DNA from: Fastidiosipila sp963510375
Lineage (GTDB): Bacteria > Bacillota > Clostridia > Saccharofermentanales > Fastidiosipilaceae
Reading direction: 5' to 3'
Length of the DNA: 64,000 bases
NCBI GenBank assembly: GCA_963510375.1
Contig: CAUPES010000002.1
Location: 75,514-139,513 of the forward strand
In this document: in pieces, positions 28,172-36,722 of the stretch
How the letters are laid out: every line of letters starts with the position of its first letter
Position numbering within the stretch: the first letter of the stretch is position 1
Made by a program: the position numbers and the translations under genes
The notes under the pieces: generated by a model
Seen by the model: the letters and a program-made list of their open reading frames with translations, nothing else
What the model was told of the DNA's origin: nothing
The model's database searches: none

Positions 28172-28214
28172 TAAAAAATACCACTAGATATAGAGTTTAA
28201 CACTAATCTAGTGG
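28172..28214 (-). terminator. Rho-independent terminator after pepN
   Basis: On the minus strand CCACTAGA/TCTAGTGG (28214-28207 and 28188-28181) form an 8-bp stem, followed by a T-rich run (28178-28172). It separates pepN from the helicase gene, whose start is only about 30 nt further on, so the helicase promoter must be very close or its transcription depends on read-through. Confidence 0.85.
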
Positions 28215-28274
28215 TTATTGGTATTCTTTTAAAGAGTTTAAAATGAAAAACTATAAAGCTATATAACTACAAAA

Positions 28275-30821
28275 CTATTCTTTAGCAAAATCTTTAAGAA
28301 CGGATTTTACTTCTTCTTTGTTAGCTTTAATCAAATCAATTCTAGCCTCAATCTGTTTTGCAGACATTTCAATATTTCTCTTAATAGCGAAATTATCTAA
28401 TTCGGATTTGAAAAAATCATTGAACTCTTGCAATCTTTCTTCAGTCTTAAACACATAGCCTGGTATTCTTACAAAACTATCGAAACTCATATCGCCACCT
28501 AGTGCTACTTTTAGCCATTCCCAGTTATCACGACCCCAGTTCCAAGCAGTTTCTTGGCAAAAATCTTTGTGTAGGAAAGCAGAGTACCAGGATGCTAAAT
28601 CTTGAGGTTTAACAATATCTTTGTTCTTCCAAGTGCTAATAATATTATTAAGATTATTTTGATTTTTAGTGAAAGCTAAAGCTGATTTAATGTCATCTTT
28701 AAAGGCAACATTACTGCTATTCTCATATAGATTCAATAAATCATTAACTAAAGCTTCGCTTTCAAAATGTTGGACTTCAGTTCTTAGAACGAAGAAACGA
28801 ATTGTCGCAGGAAGTTGTTCTAGATTATTTTGATTGTCATTGAATAACTTGTGTGCTTCAGCAATTGCAGGTTGATATTCTGCAAATAAAATATTGCTAA
28901 TTGTTGCTTCTCTAACAATTTCATCATCTGAACTATCTTCTGTTTTGGGTAAGAAACCTAAACGATTGAAGTTATTAATATTTGATAATAGTGATAAAGC
29001 TTTTAAGTTAGCTTTGCTATCATCTTGCTCATCAACGAATAGTTCCAACCCTCTTAAAATTCTATTAATCAATCCAACTAGCATGAAAGCTTGTTCATCA
29101 CTTAACTTTTGAGCAAATTTAATTAGATTTGCATATGGAATACGTTGACCTTGAGCTAACAATAATTGCTCTTGTACTAGCTGATACTTATTAATCTTAT
29201 CGTAACTCTTAAAGTTATTTAGTATGTCTCTTAACAACTCTTCATCATAGTTTGTGATGTAATGAGCCATGTTATTAAAATTCAATCTGAAAGGTTTATC
29301 GTGTTTTTCTCTTAATACAGAGTAGGAGCTTAATTCAGTTTCTTTATCAGTAAAAGTAAAGTTAATATCTTCCCAAGTGCTGTTTAGAGGAATTTGATAT
29401 AGTCTATTTTTATCTTGATGAGGACCTATGAAGAATTGTTCTTGCTCTAGGTGGATTGTGTTATTGTTAAGTTTTGCATTAACAACAGGATATCCAGGTT
29501 GAGTCAACCAAGAATTCATAAATTCACTAATATCTTTGCCGGAAACAGAGGAGAGAGCAGACCATAAATCTTCACCGCTAGTATTTTGGTATTGATGCTC
29601 CTTGAAATATTTATTTAGACCTTTTGCAAAAATTTCATCACCTAGAGCATAGCGAAGCATTTGTAATAAACGGCTACCTTTAGCATAAACAATTGCAGCA
29701 TCAAATATAGTATTTACTTCATCAGGATGTTTAACTTCTGTTTGTACAGACTGTACTCCATCAGTAGCATCTCTATTAAGGGCTGCAGGAACATCACTGC
29801 TTTGGAATGTTTCGAAAATATTCCAGCTTGGTTCTAATGCGTTTACACAGACATATTCCATCATGTTTGCAAAACTTTCATTAAGCCATAAGTTGTCCCA
29901 CCAATTCATAGTAACAAGGTTACCAAACCACATGTGAGCTAATTCGTGTGAAATGGTTAAAGCAATTCCTTGTCTATGTTGCAAACTAGTATTTTCGTCA
30001 GCTATTAAGTACATTTCACGGTATGTTACAAGTCCCCAGTTTTCCATAGCTCCTGCTGAAAAGTCAGGCAAAGCTACATGCAAAGACTGTGGGAGTGGGT
30101 AAGGGAAGCCATAATAATCTTCGAAAAATTCAATAGCTCTTTTAGCAATATCTAAAGCAAAATTTAGGTGATCAAGCTCATGAGCTTTGGTTGAATAAAT
30201 AGAAACTTTTGTTCCGTTATTTGTTTCTGTTGATATAGATTGAAGATCACCCATGGCGAAAGCTAGGATATATGTAGACATTCTTGGAGTGGTCATAAAT
30301 TTCCATAATCCTGTTTCAGCCCCTTGACCGACTTTAGCTTCTGGCATATTGGCAAGAGCAACTTCTCCATCTTTTTGGTCAAACTTAAGTTTTAAATCAA
30401 ATGTAGCTTTAGCAATTGGTTCATCAACACAAGGGAAGGCTTGTCTAGCAAAATGACTTTCAAATTGTGTAGCAACTAATTCTTTCTTTTGACCGTTGTG
30501 TGTGTAGTAACAAGGATAAATACCATCCATGTTATCTGTAATATTTCCTGTGTAATCGATCTCGATTGTAATATCACCAGTTTGACCTGCTAAAATTACA
30601 ATATGATCATTTTCATTATCAAGCTCAAAATTTACTGATCTACCATTTATTTTTACTTCAGTGATATTTAGATCTTTTTGATGAAGTTTGATAGTTTCAG
30701 CTTTTGCATTTGCTTGAATAATTGTTTTACCAGAGAAAGTTTTGCTTTCACGATTAATGTCGAAAAATAAGTCGTAATGAGAAGGGACGAGCTTATTTAT
30801 TAAATGTTCTACTGTTTTCAT
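28275..30821 (-). CDS. pepN: M1-family aminopeptidase (PepN type)
   Basis: Cytosolic zinc aminopeptidase, 848 aa. The exopeptidase motif GAMENWG starts at residue 257; the zinc site is HELAH (292-296) with the third ligand Glu315 in NESFA. The N-terminal beta domain and a C-terminal helical ERAP1-like domain are present, and no signal peptide is visible, so it acts on internal peptides. AAGGAG is 6-7 nt before the ATG. It is a single-gene unit, closed by a hairpin. Confidence 0.95.
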   Translation of the reverse strand: MKTVEHLINKLVPSHYDLFFDINRESKTFSGKTIIQANAKAETIKLHQKDLNITEVKINGRSVNFELDNENDHIVILAGQTGDITIEIDYTGNITDNMDGIYPCYYTHNGQKKELVATQFESHFARQAFPCVDEPIAKATFDLKLKFDQKDGEVALANMPEAKVGQGAETGLWKFMTTPRMSTYILAFAMGDLQSISTETNNGTKVSIYSTKAHELDHLNFALDIAKRAIEFFEDYYGFPYPLPQSLHVALPDFSAGAMENWGLVTYREMYLIADENTSLQHRQGIALTISHELAHMWFGNLVTMNWWDNLWLNESFANMMEYVCVNALEPSWNIFETFQSSDVPAALNRDATDGVQSVQTEVKHPDEVNTIFDAAIVYAKGSRLLQMLRYALGDEIFAKGLNKYFKEHQYQNTSGEDLWSALSSVSGKDISEFMNSWLTQPGYPVVNAKLNNNTIHLEQEQFFIGPHQDKNRLYQIPLNSTWEDINFTFTDKETELSSYSVLREKHDKPFRLNFNNMAHYITNYDEELLRDILNNFKSYDKINKYQLVQEQLLLAQGQRIPYANLIKFAQKLSDEQAFMLVGLINRILRGLELFVDEQDDSKANLKALSLLSNINNFNRLGFLPKTEDSSDDEIVREATISNILFAEYQPAIAEAHKLFNDNQNNLEQLPATIRFFVLRTEVQHFESEALVNDLLNLYENSSNVAFKDDIKSALAFTKNQNNLNNIISTWKNKDIVKPQDLASWYSAFLHKDFCQETAWNWGRDNWEWLKVALGGDMSFDSFVRIPGYVFKTEERLQEFNDFFKSELDNFAIKRNIEMSAKQIEARIDLIKANKEEVKSVLKDFAKE

Positions 30822-31023
30822 AATATCTCCTTTTTTATAACTTTTATAACGTTTAAGATATTCTTAATATACCTCTAAGTAATATTAAACGTTTTTTCTT
30901 TGATTACCATTGTAATAAAAATTGTAATAAAAAACTTTGAAATATAGCTTGATTATTTTTTTATTAACATATATACTGACATTCACGCTCTGAATTTATT
31001 TATTGTAGATAATAAAAAAGAGC

Positions 31024-31052
31024 TTGACTGAAAGAACTTTGGTTTATATAAT
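31024..31052 (+). promoter_or_regulatory. Strong sigma-A promoter for the tRNA-Met/Tyr cluster
   Basis: TTGACT (31024-31029), 17-nt spacer, TATAAT (31047-31052), about 25 nt upstream of the first tRNA. The rest of 30822-31023 is AT-rich with no further feature that I can support. Confidence 0.85.
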
Positions 31053-31083
31053 CTTATTCGTTGCTTGATGAGTTGAGCGGCAC

Positions 31084-31160
31084 GGGCCTTTAGCTCAGTT
31101 GGTTAGAGCAGTCGGCTCATAACCGACCGGTCCTGGGTTCAAGTCCCGGAAGGCCCACCA
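31084..31160 (+). tRNA. tRNA-Met (CAT), elongator type
   Basis: 77 nt with encoded CCA. Acceptor GGGCCTT/AAGGCCC; anticodon stem GTCGG/CCGAC around loop CTCATAA. The paired first base and the lack of GGG/CCC in the anticodon stem exclude an initiator tRNA. A CAT anticodon could also be tRNA-Ile2 (lysidine modified), which sequence alone does not fully exclude. Confidence 0.9.
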
Positions 31161-31180
31161 CAATATACAGGCAATTACAT

Positions 31181-31265
31181 GGGGGAGTTCCCGAGCGGCC
31201 AAAGGGGGCAGACTGTAAATCTGCTATCTACGATTTCGATGGTTCGAATCCGTCCTCCCCCACCA
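31181..31265 (+). tRNA. tRNA-Tyr (GTA)
   Basis: 85 nt class II tRNA with a long variable arm and encoded CCA. Acceptor GGGGGAG/CTCCCCC, anticodon loop CTGTAAA between CAGA and TCTG. Confidence 0.96.
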
Positions 31266-31270
31266 GATAA

Positions 31271-31296
31271 AACCACCGGTAAAACGGTGGTTTTTT
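31271..31296 (+). terminator. Rho-independent terminator after tRNA-Tyr
   Basis: AACCACCG (31271-31278) pairs with CGGTGGTT (31285-31292), loop of 6, followed by TTTT. Confidence 0.9.
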
Positions 31297-31316
31297 ATAT
31301 TAATATTAATTTATTT

Positions 31317-31402
31317 GCGACCATGGCGGAATTGGCAGACGCGCTAGCTTCAGGTGCTAGTGTCTTTTAGACATGCAGGTTCAAGTCCTGTTGGTCGCAC
31401 CA
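31317..31402 (+). tRNA. tRNA-Leu (CAG)
   Basis: 86 nt class II tRNA with encoded CCA. Acceptor GCGACCA/TGGTCGC, anticodon loop TTCAGGT between CTAGC and GCTAG. It lies downstream of a terminator, so it needs its own promoter or read-through; I see no strong promoter in the 20 nt between. Confidence 0.94.
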
Positions 31403-31403
31403 T

Positions 31404-31443
31404 AAAAGTCTGAAACTATCTAATTTTCAGACTTTTATTTTTA
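31404..31443 (+). terminator. Rho-independent terminator after tRNA-Leu
   Basis: Perfect 12-bp stem AAAAGTCTGAAA (31404-31415) / TTTCAGACTTTT (31425-31436), 9-nt loop, then a T-rich tail. The A-tract on the other side makes it potentially bidirectional. Confidence 0.9.
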
Positions 31444-31623
31444 TTGAATTTAGAGTACATGAATATTTACAATTTAATAATTGTTCTAGGAAAATTTTTT
31501 AAATATATTTCAATATATTTAAATATATACATATAAATGTAGGTAGTACATAGACTAAAATATTAAATAGCTTATTAAACATGTGATAAACTTATAACAC
31601 TCTATGGAGAAGGAAACGATAAT

Positions 31624-32460
31624 ATGAGCCTAACATTCATAATTGAAGCTTTAAAATTTCATAAATTGAAAAGCAGTAATACTATCAAATATATTTTTGT
31701 GATTGTTTTTGCCTTAAATTCATTATTTTTATTATTTCCGTTAGGAGATAAGAATTTATCGCCATTTATAAATTGGGTTTATAATAGCGGTAATTTGTTC
31801 AATGAAAGTAAGTACCTGTTACCAGACCCAAATGGGGGGAGTATTTTATCTTGGGGAAATGTTATTTACTTAGTATCTCAACTTTTAATGAAATTATTGA
31901 ATTTTGCATTTGTTTTCTTTTATGGTTGTATCGCTCTTGGAGATTATATGAATAGGCCGAACTCAGAGAGTGTTAAAATATATTTTAGAAAACTTCCTCA
32001 ATTATTATTATTTTTAGCCTTATTAATAATACCCTTTTTATCAGGAGCATTTTTATTGATGCTACCTTTCTACATAATTTTAACCAAGTTAGTTTTTAGC
32101 ATGTTTTATGTTTATGAGGAAAGAGAGAAGTTGAGCACAGCTTTATCAGAGAGCTTTTATCAAACCAAGGGAGTGACTTTTAGCTTAGTTTGGGCATTAA
32201 TTATTTTAGAATTTGTATTAAGCCTAATTAGAAATCTATTGGCGTTGCTTGTACCGGCTAATTTCGTTGGTTACAGCTTGATAACAGCTTTTTCAACAGC
32301 AATATCGGTATTTGTTATAGGCAGATTGTTTAGCTTATATTATATTTATTACGCAAAATTAAATCCGAGAGGACTAGTAAGAATAGAAGGGTCTGTTTTT
32401 GATATAGTAGATAATATTAAACATATACAAGAAGAAATTTCAGGAGAAACTCGAGACTGA
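31624..32460 (+). CDS. Multi-pass membrane protein, unknown function
   Basis: 278 aa. About five or six hydrophobic segments (near residues 19-40, 70-105, 125-162, 180-205 and 210-245) and a cytosolic charged tail. I do not recognise the family with confidence; the general look is of DUF975/YesL-type integral membrane proteins. ATG 31624 is preceded by a GGAGAAGG-like site. It stands alone between the tRNA-Leu terminator and the prfB promoter. The ~180 nt upstream are very AT-rich with repeated AATATATTT, and no other feature is seen there. Confidence 0.7.
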   Translation: MSLTFIIEALKFHKLKSSNTIKYIFVIVFALNSLFLLFPLGDKNLSPFINWVYNSGNLFNESKYLLPDPNGGSILSWGNVIYLVSQLLMKLLNFAFVFFYGCIALGDYMNRPNSESVKIYFRKLPQLLLFLALLIIPFLSGAFLLMLPFYIILTKLVFSMFYVYEEREKLSTALSESFYQTKGVTFSLVWALIILEFVLSLIRNLLALLVPANFVGYSLITAFSTAISVFVIGRLFSLYYIYYAKLNPRGLVRIEGSVFDIVDNIKHIQEEISGETRD

Positions 32461-32498
32461 TGAGCTAAAATATTTGATTTTTACTATAAAATAAAGCT

Positions 32499-32507
32499 TG
32501 TTATAAT
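32499..32507 (+). promoter_or_regulatory. Extended -10 promoter for prfB
   Basis: TG-T-TATAAT at 32499-32507, about 40 nt before the prfB start. No good -35 lies at 17 nt; TTGATT at 32474-32479 is 22 nt away. An extended -10 can work without a strong -35. Confidence 0.5.
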
Positions 32508-32546
32508 ATTTTAGATTTTGAAATTTAATTAGTATTAGGAGAAAAG

Positions 32547-33662
32547 ATGGCAGATTACACTTATATAAAAAGTGAATTGAGAGATTATGAAGATAAGTTA
32601 TTAAATTTAGAAAAAGCTCTCCATATTGATACCCAAACATCAAGGTTGGAAGAGTTAAAGCAGATTTCTCAAGAACCTGATTTTTGGACTGATCAGGAGA
32701 TAGCCGTTAAAATCCAGAGTGAAATTAAACAAGTAGAGACTAGCATAGAGGCTTTCAAGAATTTAACTGTACAATATGAGGATCTGTTTGTTTTAATTGA
32801 ATTAGGAGAAGAGTCTGGAGATAATACTGTAGACACTGAATTAATCGAACAAATATCAGAGTTCAAAAAATTATACGAACAATTATTTATGGAGACTTTG
32901 TTCACTGAAGCTTACGATGAGAACAATGCATATTTAAGTTTGCAAGCTGGAGCTGGCGGTACTGAAGCAATGGATTGGGTCGAAATGCTTTTACGTATGT
33001 ATCAACGTTATGCTGAACAAAATAATTTTGTGTTTAGAATCAATAATATTTTGCCTGGGGAAGAAGCAGGTATAAAAAGTGTAGATTTTTCAGTTGAAGG
33101 GAAATACGCTTATGGGTATTTGCGATCTGAAATGGGTGTACATCGTCTAGTTAGAATTAGTCCTTTCGATTCATCAGGTCGCAGACACACATCTTTTGCA
33201 TCGTTGGAAGTTGTGCCAGAAATAGATGACCAAATAGAAATAGAAATTAATCAAGATGATTTAAGAATCGATACTTATAGAGCTTCAGGAGCGGGTGGAC
33301 AACATGTTAATAAGACGTCTTCAGCGGTTAGGATTACTCACTTGCCGACAGGGATAGTCACAGCTAGTCAAGCAGAGCGTTCTCAACATCAAAATAAAGA
33401 AGTAGCGATGAAACAACTTAAATCTAAGTTAGTGGCATTAGCCCAAAAATTAAACAAAGAAAAAATTGAAGATTTGAAAGGCGAACAACTTGATATCGCT
33501 TGGGGAAGTCAGATAAGATCTTATGTTTTTCAACCATATACAATGGTAAAAGATCATAGAACTAATTTTGAGACTGGTGATGTAGATGCTGTAATGGACG
33601 GCGATATTCAAGGATTTATACTAGCATATTTATCAAATCAAAATGAAAAAATTGATGCATAA
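32547..33662 (+). CDS. prfB: Peptide chain release factor 2 (no programmed frameshift)
   Basis: Recognises UGA and UAA stop codons and triggers peptide release. 371 aa, full length. The stop-recognition tripeptide SPF is in VRISPFDSSGRRHTSFAS and the catalytic GGQ in SGAGGQHVNK. The N-terminus runs without interruption from ATG 32547 through the position where many prfB genes carry an in-frame UGA and a +1 frameshift site, so autoregulation by frameshifting is absent here. GGAG precedes the start. Confidence 0.95.
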   Translation: MADYTYIKSELRDYEDKLLNLEKALHIDTQTSRLEELKQISQEPDFWTDQEIAVKIQSEIKQVETSIEAFKNLTVQYEDLFVLIELGEESGDNTVDTELIEQISEFKKLYEQLFMETLFTEAYDENNAYLSLQAGAGGTEAMDWVEMLLRMYQRYAEQNNFVFRINNILPGEEAGIKSVDFSVEGKYAYGYLRSEMGVHRLVRISPFDSSGRRHTSFASLEVVPEIDDQIEIEINQDDLRIDTYRASGAGGQHVNKTSSAVRITHLPTGIVTASQAERSQHQNKEVAMKQLKSKLVALAQKLNKEKIEDLKGEQLDIAWGSQIRSYVFQPYTMVKDHRTNFETGDVDAVMDGDIQGFILAYLSNQNEKIDA

Positions 33663-33683
33663 GATATTAGATAAAGAGGTATT

Positions 33684-34871
33684 ATGGCAATTGCAATATT
33701 TGGAGGAACTTTTGATCCAATCCACACGGCACATGAAAATATAGTAAAAGCAGCAAGCAGTTTAAGTGATGTAAAAAAAGTTATAGTAATTCCTGCAGGA
33801 AATCCACCACACAAAACAGATAAATGGATATCTTTTGCAAGTTATAGATTACAAATGACAGAAATTGCAGTTGCAAGTCTAAAGAAAGTGAAAGTTTCTC
33901 GATATGAAATTAAGAGAAAGAATAAATCTTATACGCTTAAAACTTTAAAACATTTTAAGAAAAAATATAAAGATGAAGAAATTTATTTGATAATTGGGGG
34001 AGATTCATTCTTTGCTTTTGAAAAGTGGTATAAATTCGAAAAAATCTTAAAAATAGCTACACTTCTAGTCGTAGAAAGACCTGGTGAAACTGGCGATTTG
34101 AATAAGCATAAAAAATATTTAGAGAATAAATATAATGCCAAAGTAAAATTTTTAAAAATGGAAACTCAAGAAATATCTAGTACAGAATTAAGAAATAAAT
34201 TAATAAAGAAAGATTACGATGTTGCAGGTCTTAATCCAGATGTTTTAAGTTATATAAAACGAAATAAGATTTATAGGAAGAAAAGAGATTTAAATAAAAT
34301 TTTTTCTGAGGAACAAATAAATGGACTTAGAGAATATGAAAGAAAATTATTTTCGTTGCTATCTACCTATAGAGTGGGTCATTGTGTCAATGTAATGTAC
34401 AAAGCTATAGATATAGCTGAAATTATGGGAGAAGATCTATATACTGCTGCAGTTGCGGGCTTACTACATGATTCTGCAAAAGAAATTAAAACTAGTGATT
34501 ATCAAGATTTTCTTGATAAAGCCGATACATCATATATTGAGATAGATAAAATTACCCATGGTCCGTTGGCTGCATATTTACTCGAACCAATGTTTGGCAT
34601 TGATGATGAAAATATATATAATTCAATTTATTATCACTCAACTCTAAGAGGTGATCTTAGTAAGTTAGATGCGATTGTGTACTTAGCAGACAAAACTGAA
34701 CCTGCTAGAAAATATAATGGTGTAAAGAAAATTAGAAAATTAATTAAGAAAAATGATATTAAAGCAGCTTTGTTATTAAGTCTTAAATTAAATGCTGATA
34801 ATTTAGCGAATAATCGCCAAAAAGCTCACAAAAATTCAGTAGCTGCTTATAATAAAATAAAAAACATGTAA
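33684..34871 (+). CDS. nadD-yqeK: NadD-YqeK fusion: nicotinate-nucleotide adenylyltransferase plus HD hydrolase
   Basis: 395 aa, one frame. Residues ~1-200 are NadD, which makes NaAD in NAD synthesis: GGTFDPIHTAH (7-17) and the SSTELR motif. Residues ~215-395 are a YqeK HD domain: HCVNVM, the HD pair at 262-263 in LLHDSAKE, HGPLAAYL and a later LADKTEP. YqeK hydrolyses symmetric dinucleoside polyphosphates such as Ap4A. In many Bacillota nadD, yqeK and rsfS are separate neighbours in this order; here the first two are joined. Confidence 0.93.
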   Translation: MAIAIFGGTFDPIHTAHENIVKAASSLSDVKKVIVIPAGNPPHKTDKWISFASYRLQMTEIAVASLKKVKVSRYEIKRKNKSYTLKTLKHFKKKYKDEEIYLIIGGDSFFAFEKWYKFEKILKIATLLVVERPGETGDLNKHKKYLENKYNAKVKFLKMETQEISSTELRNKLIKKDYDVAGLNPDVLSYIKRNKIYRKKRDLNKIFSEEQINGLREYERKLFSLLSTYRVGHCVNVMYKAIDIAEIMGEDLYTAAVAGLLHDSAKEIKTSDYQDFLDKADTSYIEIDKITHGPLAAYLLEPMFGIDDENIYNSIYYHSTLRGDLSKLDAIVYLADKTEPARKYNGVKKIRKLIKKNDIKAALLLSLKLNADNLANNRQKAHKNSVAAYNKIKNM

Positions 34872-34884
34872 GTAAAGGAGTCAT

Positions 34885-35235
34885 ATGTTAGAAGAAAAAA
34901 ATAATATCACTAAAGAAGATATTAAAAAACTTGCTGATGCTGCAGTTGAAGCACTTGAGAATAAAAAAGGGCATGATATTGAGATCTTAGATATTACTGG
35001 AAGCTCTCTTGCAGATTATTTTGTATTGTGTACAGGTAATTCAAATACTCAAATTAAAGCACTTGCTGATGAAGTTGAATTTAAGCTAAAAGAAGATTTT
35101 GATTTAGAGGTAAGAAGTAGCGAAGGATTTGATACTAGAGAATGGATACTTCTAGATTATGGTGATGTAATAGTCCATATATTTAGTAAAGAAGCTAGAG
35201 AATTTTATCAATTGGAAAGATTGTGGGCAAAATAG
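34885..35235 (+). CDS. rsfS: Ribosomal silencing factor RsfS
   Basis: 116 aa. Binds ribosomal protein L14 and blocks subunit joining under starvation. Family blocks are intact: LDITGSSLADYFVLCTG, NTQIKALADEVE, and the C-terminal WILLDYGDVIVHIFSKEAREFY. It follows nadD-yqeK by 13 nt with AAAGGAG upstream, the conserved Bacillota arrangement. Confidence 0.96.
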   Translation: MLEEKNNITKEDIKKLADAAVEALENKKGHDIEILDITGSSLADYFVLCTGNSNTQIKALADEVEFKLKEDFDLEVRSSEGFDTREWILLDYGDVIVHIFSKEAREFYQLERLWAK

Positions 35236-35322
35236 TCTATACACTAATAGTTTACATTTGTTACTAAATGTGAATTAATAAAAGGAACTCTTTTCATAAA
35301 ATTATCACATGGAGGTGATTTT

Positions 35323-36009
35323 ATGAAGAGGAGTACCAAGTTTTGGATTAGTAATTTAGCATTTATTACAGCTTTTATTATTGGAATACTATTTTTTATA
35401 CGAAAGAATAATTCTGAAGATTTATTAATAAGAGCTGAAGGAAATAGGTCTGAAATCATTAATGAAAAAGGAGTAGATCTTACAGATGATATTGAGACCA
35501 AAAAGACAGATTCAGATGCAAAAAATGAAATCATTAACACTTCAGAAAAAGTAGTAGAAAAGTACCCAATTTATATTACGGGTGAAGTCAATAATCCAGG
35601 TATTTATCATGTTGAAGAGGATAGCTATGTTTACGAAGTAATTGAAATGGCGGGCGGATTTACTGAAGAAGCTGCGAAAAGTTATTTGAATTTAGCTGCC
35701 AAAGTTAACCGTGAGTCTCATATTTTCGTTCCTAATATTAATGATAGTGAAATTGAAGTATTGACTAAGTTTAGTGGAATTACGAATCCAGGATCAACAA
35801 ATGAATCGTTTAATAATAAACTAGTAAATATAAATAATGCAAGCTTAGAAGAATTAAAGACGTTGCCTGGAATTGGTCAAGCTATGGCAGAAAGAATAAT
35901 TACTTATAGAAAAGAATCGGGTAGATTTAAAAGTAAAGACGAGTTAATGAATATTAATGGCATTAAAGAAAGTAAATTTAATAAGATTAAAGATTTAATT
36001 ACCACTTGA
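35323..36009 (+). CDS. comEA: ComEA-like competence DNA-binding protein
   Basis: 228 aa. Membrane anchor (about 8-26), a spacer, an SLBB domain (~75-135; YITGEVNNPGIYHV, EMAGGFTEEA) and a C-terminal helix-hairpin-helix pair (LVNINNASLEELKTLPGIGQ, AERIITYR, KSKDELMNINGI). This is the ComEA layout: a surface-exposed receptor that binds double-stranded DNA during transformation. The comEC channel gene is not in the window. RBS GGAGGTGA is strong but lies in the loop and stem of a small hairpin (35304-35319). Confidence 0.9.
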   Translation: MKRSTKFWISNLAFITAFIIGILFFIRKNNSEDLLIRAEGNRSEIINEKGVDLTDDIETKKTDSDAKNEIINTSEKVVEKYPIYITGEVNNPGIYHVEEDSYVYEVIEMAGGFTEEAAKSYLNLAAKVNRESHIFVPNINDSEIEVLTKFSGITNPGSTNESFNNKLVNINNASLEELKTLPGIGQAMAERIITYRKESGRFKSKDELMNINGIKESKFNKIKDLITT

Positions 36010-36024
36010 TATTAGGAGTGAATA

Positions 36025-36528
36025 ATGGAAATAGTTGTGTTAGTTGATGATAATTGGGGAATTGGTTATGCAGGTGATCAACTTATTAGAATAAAAGAAG
36101 ATCTCCAAAATTTTAAACAGATAACAAAGAATGGTGTTGTAGTTTATGGCCGAAAAACTTTGGAAACTTTTCCAAAAGCCAAAGTATTAAAAGATAGAGA
36201 TAATTGGATTCTTTCTCGAACAGTAAAAGAAATTGAAGGTGCAAAAGTTTTCCACGATATTAATTCTTTAATTAAGAAAATCAAAGAAGCGGAAGACTCC
36301 GGAAAAAAAGTTTTTTGTATAGGTGGTACAGAAATTTATGAACAGTTATTGCCTTACGTTAATGTTTGTCATGTGAGTAAAGTCCATAAGAATTATCAAA
36401 ATGTCGATAGGTATTTTCCTAATCTGGATGAAAGTGGGGATTGGATATTAGCAGAAAAGTCTGAAAGTAAGTATTCGGAATCGGCTGGTGTAAATTATAG
36501 CTTTAATAGATATGAGAGAAGCAATTAA
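36025..36528 (+). CDS. folA: Dihydrofolate reductase
   Basis: 167 aa. Reduces dihydrofolate to tetrahydrofolate. Visible: WGIGY near residues 10-14, VVVYGRKTLETFP (NADPH and substrate site), ILSRT, and VFCIGGTEIYEQLL. The usual LPW segment after the glycine is replaced by IRI in QLIRIKED. GGAG lies 7 nt before ATG 36025. It closes the prfB-to-folA run and is followed by a strong terminator. Confidence 0.9.
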   Translation: MEIVVLVDDNWGIGYAGDQLIRIKEDLQNFKQITKNGVVVYGRKTLETFPKAKVLKDRDNWILSRTVKEIEGAKVFHDINSLIKKIKEAEDSGKKVFCIGGTEIYEQLLPYVNVCHVSKVHKNYQNVDRYFPNLDESGDWILAEKSESKYSESAGVNYSFNRYERSN

Positions 36529-36559
36529 AAGAATTAAGAAATATTATAAATTATTGCTT

Positions 36560-36590
36560 AAAGCATCCTGAAAGGATGCTTTTTATATTT
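36560..36590 (+). terminator. Rho-independent terminator after folA
   Basis: 10-bp perfect stem AAAGCATCCT (36560-36569) / AGGATGCTTT (36573-36582) with a 3-nt loop, then a T-rich tail. Confidence 0.93.
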
Positions 36591-36637
36591 TACTGACAAT
36601 AAATGTTATCAGAATTGAGCATATCTTACGTCTTTAC

Positions 36638-36664
36638 TTGACTTAATATTTTAAATGCTATAAG
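36638..36664 (+). promoter_or_regulatory. Promoter of the metal-binding lipoprotein gene
   Basis: TTGACT (36638-36643), 15-nt spacer, TG-C-TATAAG (36656-36664), an extended -10. The predicted transcription start near 36671 leaves about 50 nt of leader. Confidence 0.6.
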
Positions 36665-36681
36665 ATGCTTCTTGTTAGCAA

Positions 36682-36698
36682 TTGCGAAAAGGTCGCAA
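36682..36698 (+). promoter_or_regulatory. Candidate operator: TTGCGA-5-TCGCAA palindrome
   Basis: Perfect 6-bp inverted repeat TTGCGA (36682-36687) / TCGCAA (36693-36698) with a 5-nt spacer, just downstream of the predicted transcription start. Position suggests a repressor site, possibly for a metal regulator, but it does not match the Zur or AdcR consensus that I know. It could also be a small mRNA hairpin. Confidence 0.4.
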
Positions 36699-36722
36699 AT
36701 ATAAAAAGAAAAGAGAAAAATT

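Noticed and set aside
31179..31370. 63-codon frame across tRNA-Tyr and tRNA-Leu
   Set aside because: It translates tRNA genes and the terminator between them.
31444..31600. AT-rich stretch with AATATATTT repeats as a possible origin or attachment site
   Set aside because: No DnaA boxes, no integrase or replication gene nearby, and no duplicated tRNA end; simple AT-rich intergenic sequence is enough.
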